A DNA stretch of 39,189 bases from Prevotella sp. GTDB taxonomy: Bacteria > Bacteroidota > Bacteroidia > Bacteroidales > Bacteroidaceae. Below are positions 18,068-24,731 of this stretch, one piece after another. The stretch spans positions 1-39,189 of the forward strand of contig JAKVJW010000026.1 of NCBI GenBank assembly GCA_022486815.1. The letters run 5' to 3'. Below the pieces are notes generated by a model. That model had not been told where the DNA came from. It saw only the letters and a list, made by a program, of their open reading frames with translations, and searched no databases. A program made the position numbers and the translations under genes. Numbering within the stretch: position 1 is the first letter of the stretch; every line of letters starts with the position of its first letter.

Positions 18068-19543
18068 TTATTTTTTAAATCGGCTGTAGATAACCGTTAT
18101 TTTATTCGGATGATCCCGTCCACCTACCAGTTTCGTACTCGAAAGTGACATGTCATTTACGACTCGGGTGATGTAGGTTGTATTATTCCGCGTCGCCGTA
18201 GAAATAGTCACAGGAACAATGACGGCTTTATTATAATCGGCACTCTGATTCCGTTTCCTATACATATCAGTGATCAATCCAGCTATATTATAAAATGTAT
18301 AAGTATTTGAAGAGGAATTGAATGATGCTGAAAAACTTGTTTTATAATTGATGAGTTCATCTTTTTCAAAGAAACTCTGCAAACTGTCTTTTGGAATGAT
18401 CAGCAAACTTTGGGGGACTCCCAATTTAAATTTACTGTCGCTGGTACTGTTTATACGAGTGAGGACGAGTTTTGCACTGTTAATGGAATCATTTTCATGT
18501 TTGGTCATGATTTCATTGATAGGTAATGTTACTTCAGTAAAAATACCGGCAGGAGTTTTCAAGTAGCTGCATGACGGATCTGCAACAAGTTTGTCGATGG
18601 TATTGTCATCGTTTGTGATCTTATTTGTCTGCAATACCTCATCTGTGCCATAGAGATAAGCGCCTGTGGTAATGTATTCAAGTGTATCTTTCGTCGTAGT
18701 AACAGATTGTCCATTTACAGTTGAAGTGTTGGATACAGGAACGACCGTATCCGTCAATTGTTCCATATAAATCTGGCTGATTTCTATCTTGGCCATAGCA
18801 CCTAAGCCACTTTCATATTTTATATAGAATCCCGGAAAAACATGATTCAAAAAAGTCTTTGATGTCTTGAAATATTCAGGATGTGCATAATATGTCCGCA
18901 TAAGATAAGTTCCGAAATCAGGATAGGTTATCCCGTCATGAACATATTTCTTGTTATCCAAAGAGATGGTGATCCCTTTCATTCCCTTATTTGCTGTTCT
19001 GGAAGAATCACAGAGAGTCATATCCTTTACAGTATAAGCCTTTTCCAAGGTTAGACCATCTTTTTTGACAAATCCTGCTGCTTCAGGGTCAAAGTCTGAA
19101 TAATAGTTGACTCCTTCTGGTACAGGTTTGTTCAATTCCATTACCTTTAGTTTCATCGTGGCCAGCGAATCTCCGTAATAATCTTCAAAATAAAGATTCA
19201 TATAGGTGTGTGCCGGTTTAACTCCACCGTCAGAAGCGATTGAGCGGATGGAGTCTTTCTGGATAAAACCGGGATTGGGTAGTGCATAGAACTGGATCAT
19301 GTAATCACCTGTAATATAGGCACCTGTTTCCGGATCTTTGACTTTTCCTACATATCCACTACTATTTCGAGCCAGAACCTTACCGGCCTTAATAGATTGA
19401 GTGGAAGTTTGAAAACTCGAATCGGTTACGAAGAGAAGGTCGGAATTGTTGATTAATGATGATCCGATATAATCGGTTGTATCATTACATGCTGTAAAGG
19501 TAAGTGCAGTCAGTGCTGCTATAACCAAGACTTTCAGTTTCAT
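18068..19543 (-). CDS. DUF4270 family lipoprotein
   Basis: A 491-residue lipoprotein with signal ending LTFTACNDT (Cys19). The body is beta-rich, with phrases typical of DUF4270 proteins in Bacteroidetes: DTTDYIGSSLI at the start, GDYMIQFYALPNPGF, and LVGGRDHPNKITVIYSRFKK at the end. The function of this family is unknown. It is probably anchored in the outer membrane. It follows the half-synthase gene by 9 nt and precedes the 43-residue ORF by 8 nt, so the three form one operon. In my knowledge of Bacteroides genomes, a DUF4270 gene and a synthase-like gene commonly sit divergent from panC, which suggests a conserved partnership rather than chance. Confidence 0.85.
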   Translation of the reverse strand: MKLKVLVIAALTALTFTACNDTTDYIGSSLINNSDLLFVTDSSFQTSTQSIKAGKVLARNSSGYVGKVKDPETGAYITGDYMIQFYALPNPGFIQKDSIRSIASDGGVKPAHTYMNLYFEDYYGDSLATMKLKVMELNKPVPEGVNYYSDFDPEAAGFVKKDGLTLEKAYTVKDMTLCDSSRTANKGMKGITISLDNKKYVHDGITYPDFGTYLMRTYYAHPEYFKTSKTFLNHVFPGFYIKYESGLGAMAKIEISQIYMEQLTDTVVPVSNTSTVNGQSVTTTKDTLEYITTGAYLYGTDEVLQTNKITNDDNTIDKLVADPSCSYLKTPAGIFTEVTLPINEIMTKHENDSINSAKLVLTRINSTSDSKFKLGVPQSLLIIPKDSLQSFFEKDELINYKTSFSASFNSSSNTYTFYNIAGLITDMYRKRNQSADYNKAVIVPVTISTATRNNTTYITRVVNDMSLSSTKLVGGRDHPNKITVIYSRFKK

Positions 19544-19552
19544 CTTTTTATT

Positions 19553-20359
19553 TTATTTATCGGAACTGATTTGATTCATGAAATTCACATAATCTTGTGT
19601 ATTGTCACCAGGATATTTAAGGAGCGGCTTCTTCTTATCTATAGCTTCTTTTAAAAGATCTTCGCTGACAAGATTTCCGGCTTCTATGATTCCGTCGCTG
19701 TAATCAACGGCTAATTTCCCCAGTTCGAGAAAATCGAATTTCTTTTTATAGGAATCCAGAAGTCCGGCTTTTGCTCCCTTATATTCAATGCAACGCTTGA
19801 AGTTTTCTCCAAAATCAGATTTTAATTGATTCTTAAAAAGTAGGCTGATGATCTTGGTGTTGGCAAAAGAGGGCTCATCATGATATGCTTTCTTAATATA
19901 AAAAGGTACTACTGCTCCCATCCAGCCTTGACAAATCACAATATCAGGTGCCCAGCGTAATTTTTTTACGGTTTCGAGTACACCCCGTGCAAAGAAAATA
20001 GCTCTTTCTCCATTATCAGGATATTCAGCACCAGTTTCATCAGTTTCCATCTGGCGTTTGCTGAAATAATCATCATTATCTATAAAATAAACTTGTATCC
20101 TTGAAACGGGTATGGAAGCTACTTTTATGATAAGGGGATGGTCGGTGTCATTGATAATCAGATTCATTCCTGATAGGCGGATAACTTCATGTAACTGTCC
20201 CCGGCGCTCATTAATAGTACCCCATTTAGGCATAAATGTGCGAATTTCAAAACCGTTTTCTTGCATTTTATGAGGTAGGTCTCTTCCCATAATGGACATT
20301 TCACTTTCAGGTACATAAGGAGCAATCTCCTGGTTAATGAACAGTATTTTCTTAGCCAT
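19553..20359 (-). CDS. Half-length glycogen/starch synthase-like protein (GT5 N-terminal domain only)
   Basis: A 268-residue cytosolic protein resembling the N-terminal Rossmann half of GT5 glycogen synthases: KKILFINQEIAPYVPE, then RDLPHKMQENGFEIRTFMPKWG and PDIVICQGWMGAVVPFYIKK. The C-terminal GT-B half is absent and the DNA downstream goes straight into the DUF4270 gene. The usual KxGGL sugar-nucleotide loop after the EIAP motif is replaced by ESEMSIMGRDL. Catalysis as a normal ADP-glucose synthase is therefore unlikely. It may act as a binding or regulatory protein. The ATG at 20359 is chosen over an upstream in-frame ATG at 20410 because a -7 box (20381-20388) lies between them and homology starts at MAKKILF. 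Confidence 0.8.
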   Translation of the reverse strand: MAKKILFINQEIAPYVPESEMSIMGRDLPHKMQENGFEIRTFMPKWGTINERRGQLHEVIRLSGMNLIINDTDHPLIIKVASIPVSRIQVYFIDNDDYFSKRQMETDETGAEYPDNGERAIFFARGVLETVKKLRWAPDIVICQGWMGAVVPFYIKKAYHDEPSFANTKIISLLFKNQLKSDFGENFKRCIEYKGAKAGLLDSYKKKFDFLELGKLAVDYSDGIIEAGNLVSEDLLKEAIDKKKPLLKYPGDNTQDYVNFMNQISSDK

Positions 20360-20380
20360 ATAAGTTGAGTTTAAACAATG

Positions 20381-20388
20381 CAAAGGTA
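20381..20388 (-). promoter_or_regulatory. Probable -7 box for the half-synthase operon
   Basis: On the minus strand this reads TACCTTTG, an exact TAnnTTTG match, 22 nt before the ATG at 20359. No convincing TTTG lies 20 nt further upstream. The same octamer drives the tRNA pair at 22175-22182. Confidence 0.5.
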
Positions 20389-20529
20389 CAAATAAAAGTC
20401 GAGAATTCATTATAAAATAGATGAAATTGGGACAAAGAAGCAGATTATTCGCAATTTTTTAGGATAATTCTTTCTTATTTAAGAAAAAAAGTTTTATTTT
20501 GCAAACCAATAGAATTAAAGTTTTCGATT

Positions 20530-21387
20530 ATGAAAATATTCAAAAAAGTTGTTGACCTTCAAAATGAACTTTTTTTGGTTCGCAAGGAAGGTAAGAAGGT
20601 TGGACTGGTCCCTACGATGGGCGCACTTCATGAAGGACATGCATCTCTTATTACACGTAGTGTGAAAGAGAACGACGTTACGGTTGTTAGTACATTTCTC
20701 AATCCTACCCAATTTAATGATAAAAATGACTTGGAGCGTTATCCGCGTGATCCGGAAGCTGATCAGAAACTGATTGAAGGATGTAATGCAGATTATTGCT
20801 TTGCCCCATCTGTAGAAGAAATCTATCCTACACCTGATATTCGCCATTTTGAGTTTCCTCCTGTTACTACTGTTATGGAAGGTGCTCATCGTCCGGGACA
20901 TTTTAACGGGGTATGTCAGGTGGTTAGCCGTCTTTTTTATATAGTTCGTCCTGATCGTGCTTACTTTGGTGAGAAAGATTGGCAGCAGATAGCAGTTGTC
21001 AAACGCCTGGTAAAATATATTGGCATGAAGGTTCAGATAGTTGTTTGTCCTGTGGTTAGGGAGAAAGACGGACTGGCTATGAGTAGCCGAAATGCTTTGC
21101 TGACAGCTGATGAACGTAAGATCGCTCCTAAAATCTATGAAGTATTGAAGAAGAGCATGGTTTATGCGAAGAAACATACCGTCAAAGAAACTCACGACAA
21201 GGTCGTAGCGGATATTAATGCCGTAGATGGCCTGGAAGTAGAGTATTTCTCTATTGTAAATGGGGATACGCTGCTGGATGTCGATACGTGGGACGATGGG
21301 GCTGATATTGCTGGTTGTATTGCTGTAAATTGTGGTAGTAAACCGATTCGGTTAATAGATCATATTTCTTATAAAGAAAATAAATAA
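20530..21387 (+). CDS. panC: Pantothenate synthetase (pantoate-beta-alanine ligase)
   Basis: A 285-residue cytosolic enzyme that joins pantoate to beta-alanine using ATP in pantothenate (coenzyme A) synthesis. It shows [15 protein letters not shown] (the HIGH-like nucleotide motif), [28 protein letters not shown] and the KMSKS-like GLAMSSRN. The length is usual. It is followed 22 nt later by panD, which supplies its beta-alanine substrate, so the two form an operon. The upstream gap is divergent with the half-synthase operon. A TATTTTG near 20495-20501 could be part of its promoter but is one base short of the consensus. Confidence 0.98.
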   Translation: MKIFKKVVDLQNELFLVRKEGKKVGLVPTMGALHEGHASLITRSVKENDVTVVSTFLNPTQFNDKNDLERYPRDPEADQKLIEGCNADYCFAPSVEEIYPTPDIRHFEFPPVTTVMEGAHRPGHFNGVCQVVSRLFYIVRPDRAYFGEKDWQQIAVVKRLVKYIGMKVQIVVCPVVREKDGLAMSSRNALLTADERKIAPKIYEVLKKSMVYAKKHTVKETHDKVVADINAVDGLEVEYFSIVNGDTLLDVDTWDDGADIAGCIAVNCGSKPIRLIDHISYKENK

Positions 21388-21409
21388 TTTTACAACATCT
21401 GTTATTTTA

Positions 21410-21754
21410 ATGGAAATTGAAGTTCTAAAGAGCAAGATACACTGTGTCAAAGTAACTCAGGCCAATCTGAATTATATGGGAAGCATTACGATCGATGAAG
21501 ATCTTATGGATGCTTCTAACATGATAGCCGGTGAAAAGGTACAGATCGTTGACAATAATAATGGTGAACGCTTTGAAACTTATATTATTAAGGGAAACCG
21601 GGGTAGTGGATGTATTTGCCTTAATGGGGCAGCTGCAAGAAAGGTCCAAATCGGTGATACTGTTATTATCATGAGTTTTGCGCGGATGGATTTTGAGGAA
21701 GCCAAAACATTTAAACCGACTGTTATCTTTCCAAAAGAAGGCAATCTTTTGTGA
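21410..21754 (+). CDS. panD: Aspartate 1-decarboxylase, pyruvoyl-dependent
   Basis: A 114-residue proenzyme that decarboxylates aspartate to beta-alanine for PanC. The self-processing site is visible as YMGSITID, with cleavage between Gly24 and Ser25 giving the pyruvoyl group. Later family marks are [14 protein letters not shown] and [19 protein letters not shown]. It is complete and close to the usual length. It is the second gene of the panCD operon and is followed by a clear terminator. Confidence 0.97.
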   Translation: MEIEVLKSKIHCVKVTQANLNYMGSITIDEDLMDASNMIAGEKVQIVDNNNGERFETYIIKGNRGSGCICLNGAAARKVQIGDTVIIMSFARMDFEEAKTFKPTVIFPKEGNLL

Positions 21755-21807
21755 TTTTCGAAGATTCGGGAGATAATAACGGATGAATTGTTTTAGAATT
21801 ATATCAG

Positions 21808-21839
21808 GGAGGAATTGATAAAAAGATTCCTCCTTTTTT
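21808..21839 (+). terminator. Rho-independent terminator after panD
   Basis: An 8-bp stem GGAGGAAT/ATTCCTCC with a 10-nt A-rich loop is followed by six T residues, 54 nt after the panD stop. Confidence 0.8.
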
Positions 21840-21997
21840 ATAAGCTATGAGGGGATAAAGACAATTTTAGTGGATAGAATAATTGTTTTTTTTTTTAGAC
21901 TCTATCTCGAATAATAAAATTTACTTATAGAAGAATGTAAGAAGCTATTCTTGAATGATTTTCAAAACAATAATAATCTGAATATCTTCTATTGGGG

Positions 21998-22079
21998 TGG
22001 GTAGTGATGGATTCGAACCACCGAAGGCATAGCCAGCAGATTTACAGTCTGCCCCATTTGGCCACTCTGGTAACTACCC
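21998..22079 (-). tRNA. tRNA-Tyr (anticodon GTA)
   Basis: On the minus strand an 82-nt tRNA starts GGGTAGT and ends ACTACCC plus discriminator A. The anticodon loop CTGTAAA gives GTA. The long variable arm (GCTATGCCTTCGG region) is the bacterial tRNA-Tyr type, and the T arm GGTTCGAATCC is intact. CCA is not encoded. It is 7 nt from the tRNA-Val gene and transcribed after it. Confidence 0.95.
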
Positions 22080-22086
22080 GGATTTG

Positions 22087-22161
22087 TGGGCGTTGACGGA
22101 TTCGAACCGCCGACCCTCTGCTTGTAAGGCAGATGCTCTAAACCAACTGAGCTAAACGCCC
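22087..22161 (-). tRNA. tRNA-Val (anticodon TAC)
   Basis: On the minus strand a 75-nt tRNA has acceptor arms GGGCGTT and AACGCCC, D arm TAGCTCAGTTGG, anticodon loop CTTACAA (TAC) and T arm CGGTTCGAATCCG. It has no encoded CCA. It is the first of the two-tRNA transcript. Confidence 0.95.
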
Positions 22162-22174
22162 GGATTTGCGCGTG

Positions 22175-22206
22175 CAAAGGTAGGACTTGTTTATGAAAAA
22201 TCCAAA
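22175..22206 (-). promoter_or_regulatory. Promoter of the tRNA-Val/tRNA-Tyr operon
   Basis: On the minus strand TTTG (22206-22203) is followed after exactly 20 nt by TACCTTTG (22182-22175). This is a full match to the Bacteroidetes consensus, placed 13 nt before the mature tRNA. Confidence 0.8.
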
Positions 22207-22277
22207 ATAGTTATATGCTTTTTTACTTTTTTTAAGAATTAAAGATCTATTGTTTTCTGATCTTCGTGCTTTTTGAT

Positions 22278-22285
22278 TAATTTTG
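22278..22285 (+). promoter_or_regulatory. Probable -7 box of the TIGR02757-family gene
   Basis: TAATTTTG matches TAnnTTTG and lies 28 nt before the ATG. The -33 element is weak (a T-rich run near 22253). Confidence 0.45.
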
Positions 22286-22313
22286 CGATGGAATAATAGG
22301 CATTGGTAGATAA

Positions 22314-23093
22314 ATGAAGAAATCGCTCAAAGAAATGTTGGTGAAGTATGCGAATCAATATGAAACCAAAGATTTTCAAAACGGAGATCCTTCCTGGTTT
22401 ATGCATCAGGTTAATGGATTGCAAAATCAGGAAGTCATGGCCTTTATTGCTTCTTCACTGAGCTATGGTTCCAGAAAACAGTTTATGTCTAAAATAAAGT
22501 ATATTCTGGATGTCTCTCAAAATCAACCGTTTGATTGGTTGGTCAGTGGTGATTATGCTCATGATATTCCTGATGATTCGTTATGCTATTATCGATTATT
22601 CTCAAACCATAAAATGTATTCCTTCTTAAAGGTCCTTAAGGGACTTTATGAGGAATATGGAAGCATGGCTGACTTTACGAGACAGGTGGTTAAAGATCAT
22701 CGTTCTTCTGAGAGTGGTTTGATCGCTTTAAAAGGTATCAGTGATTATTTCTTCAGTCAGGGTATTACAGGTATCGTACCCCGTTACGGTTCTACTTGCA
22801 AGCGCCTGTGCATGTTCCTGCGATGGATGTGCCGGGATGATTCTCCTGTGGATTTGGGATTGTGGTCAGACTGGATTGACAAACGTTCTCTTTTTATCCC
22901 TTTGGATACGCATGTCTTGAAAGTGTCACAGACTGTTGGACTGATTCATCAGAAGACGGCGAGTTGGTCAGCTGCTGTTCTTCTGACAAAAGCTTTAAGA
23001 GAGGTGTTTCCTGATGATCCTGTGAAAGGTGACTTTGCGCTTTTCGGCTATGGGATCCATTATGCCGGGGAGATAAAAACTGATGAAAAATAA
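22314..23093 (+). CDS. TIGR02757 (DUF2400) family protein
   Basis: A 259-residue cytosolic protein. Family marks are FIASSLSYGSRKQFMSKI near residue 45, GIVPRYGSTCKRLCMFLRWM in the middle and FIPLDTHVLKVSQTVGL, followed by ALREVFPDDPVKGDFALFG. The helical pattern and the LDTHV segment recall the HhH-GPD DNA glycosylase fold, but no catalytic Lys/Asp pair is evident to me, so no enzymatic role is assigned. It stands alone, convergent with the PAP2 gene, and has a likely promoter just upstream. Confidence 0.87.
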   Translation: MKKSLKEMLVKYANQYETKDFQNGDPSWFMHQVNGLQNQEVMAFIASSLSYGSRKQFMSKIKYILDVSQNQPFDWLVSGDYAHDIPDDSLCYYRLFSNHKMYSFLKVLKGLYEEYGSMADFTRQVVKDHRSSESGLIALKGISDYFFSQGITGIVPRYGSTCKRLCMFLRWMCRDDSPVDLGLWSDWIDKRSLFIPLDTHVLKVSQTVGLIHQKTASWSAAVLLTKALREVFPDDPVKGDFALFGYGIHYAGEIKTDEK

Positions 23094-23124
23094 AGTTTGG
23101 CATTGAGAGAACGAGACCTGTATC

Positions 23125-24414
23125 TTAAAATCTGATATAAGCCCGTGCTCCCAAGGTCATAATATGCAAATATTCTTTGCTGGATAGGCCGTGAGGCGGG
23201 CGGAGATCATAGTCAAGGAACAAACTTGCGCTGAAGTGACTTTCAATCTTCTTGCTTATTGAAATACCTGTACCAAATCCCCATCCGTTATTATGAGGGA
23301 TTGTAAAAGAACCGGCTTGAGTTTTAGGATACCATGTATGATCTAAGAGCATTTTCGTACCAAGTGAAAATTGATTTGACAGAGGTAAAGAGAAATAGGG
23401 ACCGACTGAAAGTGAATAGAAATCAAAGGTGTTATCTGGAGCCTCATTTCCGTTGACAATGAAACGCAGATTAGAGATGGAAACCTTTCCTCCAAAACCT
23501 ATATAGGGATTGATAAAACCGGCTCCTTCCAGTCCTAAGGTTGTACCGGAAGAAGTTTTAAACGATAAGTTTTCATTTAGGTCGTATTTGCTCAGAGGGA
23601 GATTGAAGCCCATGTATACACCAAGAAAGGATGATTCATTATCACCTATGAATGTCTTCGATTGTGGTTTCTTGTTCAATCCTTTGTCTTTGTATATTTC
23701 ATCAGCAATCCAATAACCGAATTCTGAAGAAAGTATTCCTATGCCAGCTCCGACCATCACATCACTCAGCCAGTGCTTGTTGTTAGCTACTCTTGTTAGT
23801 CCTGTTGCGGTAGCTATGCTATAAGCACCGATACTGACCCAAGGACTGAGGTACCCATATTCCTTACTTAGCATGGTGGCGGTCATAAAGGCTGTTGCTG
23901 TATGGCCTGAAGGAAAACTGTTACGATTCGAGCCGTCCGGTCGCATTACATGTGCCGTGTTCTTCAGTGCGTTTACAGTCGCTCCCATGATAACAGCAGA
24001 AAAGGCATCACTTACAAACATTCTTCCCCATGAACTCCGGCTCTCTATTCCGGCAGTCTTCAATCCTAACATTATGGCTGCCGGAATATATTGGGTATAG
24101 TTATCAAAGGTATGATGGAAGCTTGGCATAAAATCGTTTCGCAGACTTCTGAATTGGTCGTCCTGGCGTTTTACAATCAATCCACCAATGATAAGTGGTA
24201 CTCCTATATGAGTTGACTGAACCCAGCGGGACTGTGCAAAATGGTTCCAGTTGTGGTTGGTACCATGGATAATCAGATTAGAAGTATCCCTGCTCATACT
24301 GTCTGACATCAAATTATCTGTTGTCGCTTTTGTCGTTTGTAAATTCACAAAAAGCAATATCGTGACGATAATGGCATGTAAAATAACTGCTCTATGAAAT
24401 ATTGTCCCGTACAT
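23125..24414 (-). CDS. PAP2-family phosphatase fused to a C-terminal outer-membrane beta-barrel-like domain
   Basis: A 429-residue protein with a hydrophobic N-terminal signal (about 8-30). The PAP2 domain (about 65-240) has all three signature motifs: KNTAHVMRP (Lys151, Arg158), FPSGH (168-171) and TRVANNKHWLSD (Arg208, His214, Asp218). It should therefore be an active acid phosphatase on lipid or nucleotide phosphates. From about 255 on, alternating segments such as FLGVYMGFNLPLSKYDL and the end GARAYIRF suggest an 8-10 strand barrel with the terminal Phe used for outer-membrane sorting. One possible role is dephosphorylation of envelope lipids (LpxE/LpxF-like), which is inference. It is convergent with the previous gene (31-nt gap), with no obvious terminator. 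Confidence 0.85.
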   Translation of the reverse strand: MYGTIFHRAVILHAIIVTILLFVNLQTTKATTDNLMSDSMSRDTSNLIIHGTNHNWNHFAQSRWVQSTHIGVPLIIGGLIVKRQDDQFRSLRNDFMPSFHHTFDNYTQYIPAAIMLGLKTAGIESRSSWGRMFVSDAFSAVIMGATVNALKNTAHVMRPDGSNRNSFPSGHTATAFMTATMLSKEYGYLSPWVSIGAYSIATATGLTRVANNKHWLSDVMVGAGIGILSSEFGYWIADEIYKDKGLNKKPQSKTFIGDNESSFLGVYMGFNLPLSKYDLNENLSFKTSSGTTLGLEGAGFINPYIGFGGKVSISNLRFIVNGNEAPDNTFDFYSLSVGPYFSLPLSNQFSLGTKMLLDHTWYPKTQAGSFTIPHNNGWGFGTGISISKKIESHFSASLFLDYDLRPPHGLSSKEYLHIMTLGARAYIRF

Positions 24415-24731
24415 TTTACCTTAAAATAAATGGAATCTGTATCATTTTTAGTATATATTATGCAAACTTACAAAAGAATTTTGGCGAAATCCTGAAGAGT
24501 AGAGGATAAGTTTCATCTAATGGGCAAAATTTTATCCTTTGGCAATATGTTTCTGATTTTTCTTCTAATTTTGAGGTATATCATCCAACTGGTTGTTATC
24601 TGATTGGATTTAAAGTCAAAGAGTTAAATATTGTTTAATGGAGAAATTGTTTCTTTAAGAAATTTGTATAATAGTACCAAAGTAATTATATTTGCAAATA
24701 TTTCCAAAGGAAATTATTAACAATAGAATAG
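24415..24731. other. Divergent intergenic region with two promoters
   Basis: This 317-base gap lies between the PAP2 gene (minus) and the sulfur-transfer fusion (plus). It holds a minus-strand -7 box TAAGTTTG (24470-24463) and a full plus-strand promoter at 24663-24694. The middle part is AT-rich, and I see no ORF or repeat in it. Confidence 0.6.
24663..24694 (+). promoter_or_regulatory. Promoter of the CoA-disulfide-reductase-like fusion gene
   Basis: TTTG (24663-24666), 20-nt spacer, TATATTTG (24687-24694). This is a full match to the Bacteroidetes consensus, 37 nt before the ATG. Confidence 0.75.

Noticed and set aside
17897..18148. 83-residue ORF on the plus strand
   Set aside because: It is opposite the 43-residue gene and the end of DUF4270, crosses no promoter and has biased composition.
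20515..21195. 226-residue ORF on the minus strand
   Set aside because: It is antisense to panC over its whole length and has no family resemblance; it mirrors the codon use of panC.
21885..21896. Poly-T run as a terminator
   Set aside because: No stem-loop precedes it on the plus strand, and the panD terminator is already complete at 21808-21839.
21989..22177. 62-residue ORF on the minus strand
   Set aside because: It is a translation through the two tRNA genes.
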